A stretch of 64,000 nt of DNA from Telopea speciosissima (Eukaryota; Streptophyta; Magnoliopsida; Proteales; Proteaceae): assembly GCF_018873765.1 (NCBI RefSeq), contig NC_057922.1, forward strand, positions 9,995,563-10,059,562. Direction: 5' to 3'. Shown piece after piece: positions 1-11,000 of the stretch (position 1 is its first letter; every line of letters begins with the position of its first letter). Below the pieces are notes generated by a model. The model did not search any database. It saw only the letters and a list, made by a program, of their open reading frames with translations, and was not told the DNA's origin. Position numbers and translations under genes: made by a program.

Positions 1-340
1 TGATAATTTTCCTCTCTCCCTATTCTTTTTTTTTTTTTGGTAAAGATTCCTCTCTCCCTATTCAACACAAGATATGTGTTCAGCTACATTCTGGATTTTG
101 CATAACCAAGATGAAGCCCCAAAATCTTAGAATGATCACAATTTGGTTTTTCATCACTTCTAGAGCCAAGGCTCTACAAAGTCTTGCAATGGGATTATCA
201 CATTCGCATGCAGGTTTGCTTATCGTTCTCTGATATAGACAGAAAGTCCGCATGTGATTATCCGTAGGAAATCTCAATGAAATGTATAAAAAAAATTATG
301 TATAATTGCATATGACATACATATTCATTTACATTTAGTG
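1..340. other. No gene recognised
   Basis: AT-rich DNA with a short pyrimidine direct repeat near positions 9-24 and 48-63. A minus-strand open frame at 80-277 has no family features I recognise. It probably lies in the unfinished last part of the MEI1-like gene (an intron) or just beyond it. Confidence 0.4.
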
Positions 341-858
341 TTTAAGATGAAGAGTCCGATGCCGCTACCACCTCCACCCACCCGATACTACCAATGCTCT
401 CAATGCACTCCCCAAGAAGGTTAGTAATCTCTTGTACAATGTAAGGTGACGTTAGTAATAGTTACTAGAACGATGATGACAACAATGATGCAATGAATCA
501 GGGATTGTCGAAGGAGCTGGTGCAACAACTGAAGGAGGTGATGGGGAGTGGTGGACAAGAGGCAGCCCTATGTCAACATGGAGGTAGCGGTGGCGGCGGA
601 GAGGAAGAAGCAGCAGCAACAGAGTTGAAAGAAGAAGGTGGCGTCAACGAAGAGTAGTAGTACTACTACTGGGGACAAGAAGAAATGAAGGAAGATGCGG
701 GGGACGATGATTAAGAGAAAGGCAGAGTGGAGAGGCGGCGGGAGCACCCGTTCATCATCATAGAGCCTGGTGAGGTGGCTCACGGAAAGAAGAATGGCGT
801 CGATTATCTCTTCTACCTCTAAGAGAAGTGCTACGATTTTTTGAATGCCCCTGCCAAG
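341..858 (+). pseudogene. LEAFY/FLORICAULA gene fragment, broken but with intron 1 retained
   Basis: A relic of the plant floral-identity transcription factor LEAFY. The end of exon 1 (about 341-420) still reads like the NALDAL-type motif that closes exon 1 in the family. A short intron-like stretch follows (about 421-503, GT to AG). Exon 2 (about 504-858) then gives LSKELVQQ, a frame-shifted AVAAERKKQQQQ segment, and the start of the DNA-binding domain: REHPFI, EPGEVA, GKKNG-DYLF, EKC-DFL. At least three in-frame stops (in the basic linker, after GDKKK, and after DYLFYL) and a frame change make it non-coding. Because the intron is present, it is a DNA-level duplicate and not a retrocopy. The C-terminal DNA-binding half (the VTNQVFRYAKK region) is not recognisable downstream. 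It lies antisense to, and inside or just beyond, the MEI1-like gene. Confidence 0.82.
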
Positions 859-1394
859 GTATTCATTCATTCTATCAATCTTTTCATCCCCTCCTCTCCA
901 ACAGACCTCATCCATCCGTCTGCCTAATCTAATCTATTATTGTGTAGATCCTGTCGGCATCGGAGAGGACCTACCTGAGGATTACGAGACTGGTTACCAA
1001 CGATGAATCCAAAGCAGAGGAGTAAAGCTGGCATTTGACTTCATCTGACGCCGTTGCCTAGGCCATACAGCATCAATATCTCAGCGGAGAGACCTTCCAT
1101 TCCCTGGATTGGCTTCATAAAGCTGGTAGCTCAGTTTGGCAGGTGAGGTCTCGTTCTTTTCCATGTTCACTTGTTGAAAACTACCGATAACAGCTTATTC
1201 CAATTGAATAGCGTTCATAAGCTAATATGAGTTTATAATGGAATCTTCTTGTCACTATTACATTCGTTAAAGTTATGCTTGAATCCAAATTATTGGTTTT
1301 TGATATCTAATCGTGTGGTTCCATGTATGCAGGTTCTAGCTCTTGTTCCTCCTGTAAGGAAGAAGAAGGATCTCCCTACTCTGGGAAGGGTCAG
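859..1394. other. Sequence after the LEAFY relic, unassigned
   Basis: An intron-like stretch follows the relic. Near 948-1140, broken open frames (for example SERTYLRITRLVTNDESK, then a stop, then HQYLSGETFHSLDWLHKAG) look like decayed coding sequence. I could not align them to LEAFY exon 3 or to another family. Confidence 0.35.
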
Positions 1395-1535
1395 TCAGGG
1401 CCAGCCCATGCCAGCCCGATCTCGGGATTTCAGGGCCAGCCTGGGCCCGGCCAGGCCGGCAGGCCTGGGCTGAGCTAAGGGGATCCAGGATTGAGCTGGA
1501 GTTTTTAAAAAACCTGGCCTAGACTGGCTCGGTTG
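1395..1535. repeat. GC-rich GGCC/GCCTGG-type degenerate repeat
   Basis: An unusually GC-rich patch of self-complementary GGCC, CCAGCCC and GGCCTGGGC words in AT-rich surroundings. A similar stretch occurs at about 57000-57450. It resembles a decayed foldback element; its ends are not clear. Confidence 0.45.
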
Positions 1536-1748
1536 CACTCCTAATAAAAGGTAAATGATTGGAAAAATTCTTAAGGATTCTAATGGCAAATCAATAGAGT
1601 AATAGATTACGTGAAGAGAGAAATTTTTATGGTATGAATTTCATAAGAAATAAAAAAATAACCAGCACCACAATGAAAAGGGAACTTAGACTCAATGTAA
1701 CCATGATGCCAGCACAAGCACTAGGTTCTGGACTTTGGTAGACTAAAA

Positions 1749-1868
1749 TATAGTTGTCAAGGCGTCGGCTAGACGACCAAGGCGCCTGGATACCTAGGTA
1801 TCGGCGTATCGCCTTGCATCCAAGCCCCCTCCAATGCCATAGGTCACCTAGACGTTGTGACAACCATG
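1749..1868. mobile_element. Foldback MITE, CATAGTTGTC family, 8-bp TSD
   Basis: A 120-bp foldback element. The left end reads TATAGTTGTCAAGGCG and the right end GTTGTGACAACCATG. The interior is built of AAGGCG/CGCCTT and CCTAGG words. Flanks 1741-1748 (GACTAAAA) and 1869-1876 (GACTAAAG) form a near-perfect 8-bp target-site duplication. Same family as the copies at 8848, 10639, 13289 and 41869. Confidence 0.85.
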
Positions 1869-2034
1869 GACTAAAGAAAGAAAAACTTCAAATATTTAAG
1901 AGCTTTCAAAAATAAATTACCGCTTAAGAAGAAAATAAACCATAGTAGATGGCTTTTTTTTGGCCCTTCTTTCATTATAGAATGATAGAAAAAGCTTAAG
2001 GGAAGAACTGTGTGCATATTTAAAATATGTCTAC

Positions 2035-5000
2035 CTCCACACAGGATCTAATCCAGTGACTAGAAACAATGGTACATTGAGAAGTATCAGCAGGCCTCCG
2101 CATCACACCATGACACTCAACAGTGAAGTGAACATTCTGAACCTGATCATCCACCAATGCTCCTCCTCCTTGTTTAATCCATTCGACAATTTCAGCTCTC
2201 TGTCCCCATGAATAATAAATAAGAAAATAAATTACAATAGGGAAAAAATTGCAAACCAACAGTTCAAACAAATGGAGAAAGGAAATGTTAGTTATAAAAA
2301 AATAATTAAGTTGCAAATATTGAGGAAAAAAGGTCATCAGGCTCATTACAAAAGCAGTAATAAAATTCGAATACTTATAACAATAAGATCACAATCACAA
2401 ATAAAGGAAACTGATCAGAAGAATAATGCTAGGAAAGTTTGGACCTTGATCCAGCAATGGTCTAGTCACCAATTGACTGGCATCATTATGATTGATAGAC
2501 ATCCAACAAGTTGGTATAGCTTAGTTTCATAATCATCTGAGAAATGACAAGTCGCAAAAACAGGTCTTTTGCATGCACTAAAATCTATGTGAAGTTCCAA
2601 GCGGACAATCTTGTCGAACAGGGTTAGGCCAATCTTTGTGGGCAATGTGCATGCATGTTTTGCATACTGCCATGGAGCCTGGCCACCAGGGCCATTTATG
2701 GTTGGCCAGCAAAGCCATAGCTTAATCTCGAAGTAAGAAATAACAAAAATGAGACAGTAGAGGCTTACTCTCTCTGGAGGAAAAGAACTTGAAAAGCGAA
2801 ATATTCGACCCTTGAAAATATTTGATGATTTCCCATCTTGAACAGTCGTAGTGTATGAATCTTGTTGCAATTTCTGACGAACCTTATTGTCATCCTTTAA
2901 AGCAGAAAACAGGCTTTTCTGGAAGGATCCCATAGCCACTTCTACAAAATTGGCCGCTTTGATATTTTTTTCTGGATTTCCTCCTATGTTTTTCTCCAAT
3001 GAGATCCGAGATTCGAAGTCCATATCCCCCACTACCTTAACAGTTGGCATGCCAAAAGATGCAATGGAGCTTTTACCTTGCTTTACACCAGAATTGCCTA
3101 CTGCTGCTGCTTTATTGAAGTATAGCCATTAGGACGTACGATTAGTGAACAAACTAAATCAAGCATAAAATGTCGATTTCAAGAAACTACCCAACTGAAT
3201 TTAAACTGCATAACAAATATATTTCTATTTTTCTAGTATAAACATAACGATAAAAACAGACTAAGATCCAAAGTGATACTTACAGGATATAGATGCACCT
3301 TTTGGTAAAAGTAATTCAGAAGCAACATGCGTCTGGGACACAGGAACTTCTTTTTTTTCTCGGTCACAATCTTCCAGCCAGCTGGTTCTAACCGCATAAA
3401 TGACACCCAAAGCTGCATAGCCCCTTACCTCCTTCTTTTCGCTGGGAAAAGAGCAGATTAACTAAGAGCTGCAACAAACAAGCATAGTAATTCTAGCCTT
3501 CCTATGATATAATTATTATGCTACCAGGGCTTGTCAGCTTCAGAAACAATAGTAAGGTATCATATATGGTTATGTCAAGATGTCCAATTAAAAAACGGCA
3601 TAAAACATGTCCATTATCTGATATACAATGGTATTATAATTTGAGAAAATTAATGCAGCAAAAGATTATTAGGATGGCTGTATAGCTTTACTTAGCAGGA
3701 TGGTGGCCCAACCTCAGCCACATAGAGGCTCAAGTTTTGCAAAAAGTGAGTTCTCAATGAATTTTTTTTTTACCATATGTTAGAATCCGTTTAGACTGAA
3801 ACTTAGCACATGAACAGGAGAATGGAGGTGATGCGCGTACCCGTGCACCAAATTTGGGCACCAGGTAAGATGATCCTTGGCAGATAAAGCTGACATCTTG
3901 CCAACCATTGTCCAAATTATGAGTACGATAAAATCAGGAACTTATTTAAAAATTATGTTATCCGACATTTATGAGATTACTGGGAACTTCCAATTATGAA
4001 ACTGTAGTCCTATGTGGCCCAGGTGTTGACACAAACTGCATTCTTAATTCAACACAAACACTTAAGGTCATGTCCGGCTTCGGTTTACTTCATGCATGCA
4101 AAGAATACCATCAAAGTACTTACCATATGTACTTATACAAGAACCACATTAGTTTTCCAATTTTATAGCTTTCTTCTATTTGCTTTATTTATAGAATAAT
4201 TTTTATACCCTTCAAGATAGTCTTCAAAAGTTGTTCACAACAAATTTAATTGCTGTCAACTATATAGATGCTACAGATTTTTTTATTTTTTTTTGGGGGG
4301 GTGTGTTTTGTACCACATGCTACAGATGCATCTAATTGTAATTTGCCAGCCAAACCAAATACCAATCAAAGATTGCACGAATTGATATTAAGGCTGTACA
4401 GATACACACACGACATCTATATACACAAAAATATAGACATAATTTACCAAATTCACAGGGATTTGCTTTCTTCTTTCTTTTATAAAATCAGCATGGAAAT
4501 AGAACATCAAGAAACTCCTTCAGAATGTGATTACAATGTTAATATTTTGCATTAGCTCTGAAGTATTTACCTCTCTGAAGGTGTTCCCACAACTATATGT
4601 GTCAACTTCTCATTGAATGACATAAACCGGGAGCCCCCACCTTTACGCACCATATGTACTAGTTTACGCATTTCAGAAGCCTGGAAACCAACAAGTAAAA
4701 TTCTGCAATCTGACAAGTACAAATCAGCATCTTCAGTTTGTGAATCATCAGCAACACAGCCATCAAATTTTGTGCCATTTTCAGGCTGCAATCTGGGTTC
4801 TTCATTTGTCTCCTCTTTGGTAAAGATAGTGGCATCAGAAAATGTAGAAGACATATTCTGAGAAATGCTCATTTCCAGATCAGGATCCAGAGTCATGGAA
4901 GATGGAAGCAAATTTGCATTTGCAATTGCAGATGATGGCACTGATGGAGAATTTGCATTGCACTTATCTTGGTCATGCTGTCGCTTTAGACCACCCTTCA

Positions 5001-8000
5001 TGGTATTACTTGATGAATTAGAAACTCCGTGAACAGGATACAACTCCTCACCCAGACATGCTATTCATCAAAAACAGTCAATTGAGATGTCAATTGTCAT
5101 GTTCCATACTTAATAGCTCCACACAAAAGTTGGGGGCAGTGGGAAGGGGGGAAGATAATATGTTGTGAAACAACAAATAAAAGAATTACCTCTTCTAGCA
5201 ATAGACTGATCAACCCATTTCCGAGTCACAATATGAATGTGATCCCATTTTCTAGCGACCTTGTACTTGTCACCTTCAGGAGCGTAAGTATGTCAAGGAC
5301 AAATCTTTCAACACGTAACTATTGAAAATTCCAAAATTCAAGGAGTGACAGGAGGCCAGGTCAATTTGTAAACAAACTACAATAGAATAAAGAAAATGTA
5401 ATGAAATGGAGTTGCAAAAGGGTAAAAATGGCAATGTACAAAATGCAGAAAGCAGAAATAGAATAAATACTAAATACCCCAACCAAAAAGACAATCACAT
5501 CATTCTACTGAAGTGTATCTGTAGCATTAGTAGCCACTCTGTATTGAGTAGGGCTATACATAATAGCTAAAGGTTTGGCTTTCCCATAGCTCAGAGCCTC
5601 AGATAGGTTAGCATATTGGGGCCACTGTCATCCTACACAATTTATCTTCATTTCTGCAAGTCTGTAGCCCTTAGTAACCCAGCTAGGTAGCACATCCAGT
5701 AGTCCTCTCTGGATCACCCAATTCATGTCAAATACAATGAGCATTTTCACCCAAATCACCATTGTTCCCACTAATAGCTCAACTAGAAGGTTGGCTTGCA
5801 TCTGATGATTGTTTTAGAAGCCTTCTAAATCAGCACACAAATGTCTGTATTTGCAAAATTGGACTTGAGCTTCATTGAAAATACATTATCTTACCCTGTC
5901 CTCAGGCAATATATTGGGCATAAACTTGGTAATGTAGTACTGGATTCGATTGCTCAAACCAGTAGCCAAACAAGATCTTTAATCCAAGGATGGTTTAAAA
6001 GTTGGGATAGCCTGTTGAAAGTTGCAGCCCAATAAGGGGACGGAAAATAGGTTTATTGGTTGATTCCTAGTTGGGGTAGGAGTGACAGTATTATGGTAAA
6101 TAGGGTACTGGAACTAGGGTTAAGAGACAGGATTAATTACTAGTTTCAGAATTGATATATCCTGAAATCAGCTACCTATTCTGAGCATGAAATCAGAATC
6201 AGCTATGGTTGAAGGTCTGAAACTGTGCTTTAATGGGGGTAGGGGCAGAATGGGAAATATGGAAATATATTCAAATCAGGCCACAGGAATTAGGTCAAAT
6301 TTAAATCATTCCCCAAACTAGGGTTAATGGAGATATGGTGAAAATCTAAGGTCAATCGGGTGGCTCATTTGCATAATCCCAAAAAACACCTAGTATGTGA
6401 TCTTCTAGAAGGGAAGGTTCAAGTTGCAGATTTGAAGGTTTATACTAGCTAATGCCAGCAAACTGAAAAATAGAACTTTTAAATTAGAAGAATAGCAGTA
6501 GAGAATGTAGCAAAGTAACTAAACGATCCACCCGGGCTTCCCACCGCAAGTTGTCAATCAGATCAAACACCAATTCCTTCTTCCTCGATCAAACACAAGG
6601 TTTCTTCACCAACGGAGAAGAGGAGCAGCAACTTTGTTTATAAAATTTGTGAACAATGCTTGCCCCCCTTACAATCTTATATAGAACACTCAAAAATAGA
6701 CAACCACTGAAAAGGAAAGGCCTAATCCAATCCTTAACTAAGTAGGAAACCTAAATTGATTAGGACAGTGAAATTCTAAAGGAAACAGACTCAAAACATG
6801 GCTGGACTTATAGGATCCTAATCCAGCCCCACTAAAACACTTACTAACAATTACTTGCAACTTAAATTGAACCGCATAGAACCGGTTCAATTAAACTAAC
6901 CCAAACCAACCTAAAAATAAACTAAGTAAAGAAACAAATTAGGTAATCCCGTATGCAACCTTATTAACCATACTTTAGGCTCATAAAAGTGGCCTATTAC
7001 ATTGAAAAATCATGGGATCAAAGGCCCAATATGTATACAACCCAACCCTAGACTTATTCCCATTAAAATAAGCCTCTTTTGGTGATGTATGATGTATCTG
7101 CATCACTTGGAGTACTTATTAGTGGTTCAGGAAAATTTGAAACTCGGAAAGTCCCCAAATATCCATTAGGATAAGTGTCATGTGATAACTTGCTTCACCA
7201 GACAAGTAAATCAAGCTAATCATATTGATGAGGAAAAACAACATCTTCTTCATCATGTATCATAATTAATAGTTTAGAAAAAAATTCAAGGTATCAAGTA
7301 TTGCCATCGGGCAGCATATCTGGAAGCTGGATTTAAGAGATATCTTGGAGATATATCAAAGAGACAATTAGAGATGCTACATACACTTAAGACTTGCATA
7401 GATACATGCAAAAGTAGTGTTTATAAGCATTATACAATACAAATAAACAATAAATAATGATATCTAATCACTAAAGCATGTTGCTAAAAATAGATGATTC
7501 AAATTCCTTCCACGACATTATGTAGTCTTAAACCATCAAGTAAGAAATTCTTTAGTCAATGTATAAATGCATATAAAGAATAATTAGCATGGAAAGAACG
7601 ATCACGATGTAGCTAACTGATTTCCCCATGCAACAAATGTATCCAGGTTTGGGCATCCCATGTTTAAGAGATACCTTTTGCCAACCGTTTAAATAAGCAT
7701 TTCATCCAATTTGCAGTAGTCCATAGTTGTCATGGTGCCAGGGCAAGCCATGGTAGTAGTGGCCAGGTTCCTTGACACCCAGGCATTCACTTAGGCAATG
7801 CCATGTTATATAAAGCTACCCCTAAAATATTGTACATTCCAGTAGTTTTTTATTTTAAGAATGAGAAATTATTCCACAACACCCTCACCCAGATTTAGAT
7901 CAGCACATCCTGTGTTTCTTTCCACATCAAACGGGTTAGTAGATCACCTTTGTACGTAAAAAGTGTAAAATATAAGGGAAATAGGTACAATAAAATATGA

Positions 8001-11000
8001 ACAACATAGATGACTATAATGACTTAAATGCAAAATGAAAGTTTGGGGGTTAATGAGAATTCAGTTGTAATTAATTAGCCCGTAAGGTCTTAGCTTTAAA
8101 TTTGAAGTTTTGACCCTTCAGCATATAAGGTAAACAGTACACCCCGGATTAGGGGTATAGGTTGCCGCTTTGTCATCCCAGTCTCCCTCCTCAACCCCGA
8201 TGGCACAGAGCATGGCATCAAAGCAGGTAAGAGGCTTGTCCTACCAAATTCCTCTTTTTCTCCCCCCCCCCTTTCTCTTCCTCCTCTTTCTTCTATGTAT
8301 TCTGCTGCTGCTGGCACAAGCACTGGTGCTGGCAGTAGCGGTGGTGCTGTTGTTGGCACTGGCACTGGCAGTAGCGGTGGCTGCTGCTGTTGGCACTGGA
8401 GGTGGCGGAGGCTGCTGCTTCTGTTCTGTATAGAAATGTATTGACTGTCTTGACCTGCATCAGGTTGTATCAACCCATCTTGGGTCGTCTTGACCGAAAC
8501 AGGTCAAGATGGTACATATTTTTCCTTTTCAGCATAGTGTACCAAGGTGTTTCAGATCACACCCCATATTCCGATACATATTCGCCTGATATGATCCGAG
8601 ATGTATCAAGACTTAATTCCTTGGAAAAAGTTATATTGATGCTATCTGACTTTGTTTGATGAAATTAAGCATTCACATAAACCAATTTCTCTTGGTTAAA
8701 AAATGGACTTAAGCAAACGGAGGATTTCACAAGGGATGCAAAAGAGTGTGAAACAGCTAAAGGACATGGAAGCCAGAGGTACTGCGGCCAAGGCTTTGTT
8801 TTGGGAATTCCATTCATTTATGAAGGATGTCTACTTAGTGTTTGTATCATAGTTGTCGAGGCATAGCCTAGACAGCGCCTTGTTGGTGTCACCTTGGTTT
8901 CTTCCCCCCCCCTCCCTCCACCCCCTTGGGTTGCCTAGAAACCTCGACAATTATGGTTTGTATTTTTCTGTTCTACCTGGGGGGAGCTTCGAAGTTCAGA
9001 CTCATGCCTTAGTACATTCATTCTTCCTCTCTATCAATAAAATTCCATTATTTATATATATATATACTATGAAAAGGACATAAAAATGTGAGATCACTAA
9101 ATAACATAAACATATGGACAAAGCTGAAAAATCTTTTTGTTCACAAATATCAAAAAAAAAAACTATGAAAAGGATATATCAGCAACTAAATGTGTGCAAT
9201 TCTTGGTAAGATCAGCAGAGTACTTCCCGCCATTCTGTATGATAAGCTTTTCAAGCTCCTTCCGCTGATCTGGGTGGAATGAGCACTTCAGAACCATACA
9301 CGGAAAAACAGTCACATTTAAAGCAGCACAAAGTAACTAAGTTAACTCAATCGGGTTAAAGACTATGTTCAACAAGTCAACCTGCTGGAATTCTCGTTGC
9401 ACAAATGGTCAATCCAAAAAAAGGAGGAATTCTGTATGGCTCCTGAGGCACAACTCGGTGTTCATTCCAGCACTGATTCAACCAGCTAATGTTAACACTT
9501 GGTTTCTTAAGAACATTTGATGCCCACTGTAGTAAAAATAACCACTATGTTAGTAATATTACATCACTGAAGTGAGTTAAAGAAGAAAAAAAAATATAAT
9601 ATAAAGAAAATGCACACCAACTACAGCTATCAAACAGGAAACAAAAGCTTTAATCAAACAATATATTAGAAGATACAACAAAACATAATGAAAAGATACA
9701 CTAGGAAGAGAAAACTTAAACAGCAGTGTCAACAACACACTCCCTAGTCCATCGAAACAAAAGAATGGTGGAGATTATACAACCATTTTTCTAATCAGCA
9801 ACAAAGTGAAAGTCATATTACTATGATTAATGAAAAACATGCACAACTCACCGATTAGATCAACAAGATTACCACAATGAAAGAGATGAAGCACAAAACC
9901 AAACAGAAAGATATTACACAAAATCTCTCCAATTTTGTACCAAAAGGAGAGACACAGAAGGGGTCAAATAAATTTTAACAATCATACATCCCACTAAAGA
10001 GTTTACAACATGGCTGGATTGTTTTCAACTTACAACAAGAATACTATGTTCACAGGGTAGCAAGAACTGATTGGAAATACCAGGAGTCTGAAGAGAAAAC
10101 AAATAGTGCAACCTACCAATGCCTTTGAAGCAAATAGTCAACCAGGAGACAGGAAAGGAACTCGAATTTCAAAATATTAAAACATACCACCAGGTCTGAA
10201 CTTTCAGATTAATGTAGACACAGGAAAGCTAAAACTCCCTCTCCAAGCGGTTGCAATCTAAGGTTTCCATCAGAACAAGCTTATATAACCAGTAAGATCA
10301 CATTATAAAATAGTAAGTGCATGCATTCTAAGTTCAGAGTCACGGGGTTCTCCTTGCGGCTCTTCAAAAGGTTTTCGGGTCTCTGCACTAATCACTCAAA
10401 GTCCCTCCTCTTTGTGTCTGGTATATCCGATTCTGATGTACACTGCCTTAAAGAGGCTAAGGGGTTCTCCTTAGGCAATCTCCCAGTTCGGTACCTGGGC
10501 CTGCGTTTGATCACCTCCAGGTTGACGGCTCACCACTGCACCCCTATTTGGATCAAATGTACAAGAAGCTTCAGCTCTGGAAGGATAAGCTGCTCTCTTA
10601 TGCCGGTATGCTTGAGCTTATCAGATCTGTGCTCCAATCATAGTTATCAAGGCAGGAAGGCAACCATGGCGTTTTAGAGGATCAAAAAGAAAGGCGACAA
10701 GGCGTCCGCCTAGGCATCCAAGGCCGCATCCAAGGCGACCAAGGAGCCTGGACGCCAAGGCGATGCCTTGATAACCATGGCTCCAATCCTCCTACATATA
10801 CTGGTCATGCATTTTTGGCCTGCCCAAGTCTTGTATCAAGAAGATTGAATCCCTTATATGCGCCTTCCTCTGGAAAGGAACTGATTCCTCCAACTTTCTC
10901 CAACCCATCAGTTGGGATGGGGCTACAGTTTGCCTCCCCAAAGAGGAGGCGGGGCCTTGGGATAAGAAGAATTAAAGATGTCAATTCCGCAGGCATTCTT

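Larger units (their letters stand above)
5284..9177 (-). other. U12-type AT-AC intron of the MEI1-like gene
   Basis: Intron 6 does not fit GT-AG. Exon 6 ends CTGAT followed by ATATCCTTTT, an exact match to the U12 donor consensus ATATCCTT. Exon 7 begins GCTCCTGAAGG directly after TACTTAC. A TCCTTGAC match to the U12 branch-point consensus (TCCTTRAY) ends about 8 bases before the splice site. Joining at AT-AC gives THLVADAPEGDKYKVARKW, which is continuous BRCT2 sequence. No AG lies between the in-frame stop just upstream and the conserved APEGD codons, so a normal acceptor cannot give this protein. The intron carries LTR-like and MITE insertions. Confidence 0.85.

Noticed and set aside
948..1140. 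LEAFY exon 3 (DNA-binding domain continuation)
   Set aside because: The translation does not show the VTNQVFRYAKK or KPKMRHYVHCYALH motifs. Only a weak VTN match, so not claimed.
1..2034. Remaining C-terminal BRCT exons of the MEI1-like gene
   Set aside because: I searched the minus strand here for the expected continuation after SHWIRSCVE and found no BRCT-like segment. They are more likely left of base 1.
8170..8433. Leucine/valine-rich frame and its complement (8096-8473)
   Set aside because: Generated by GCTGCTG/GGCACTGGCA low-complexity DNA; no domain.
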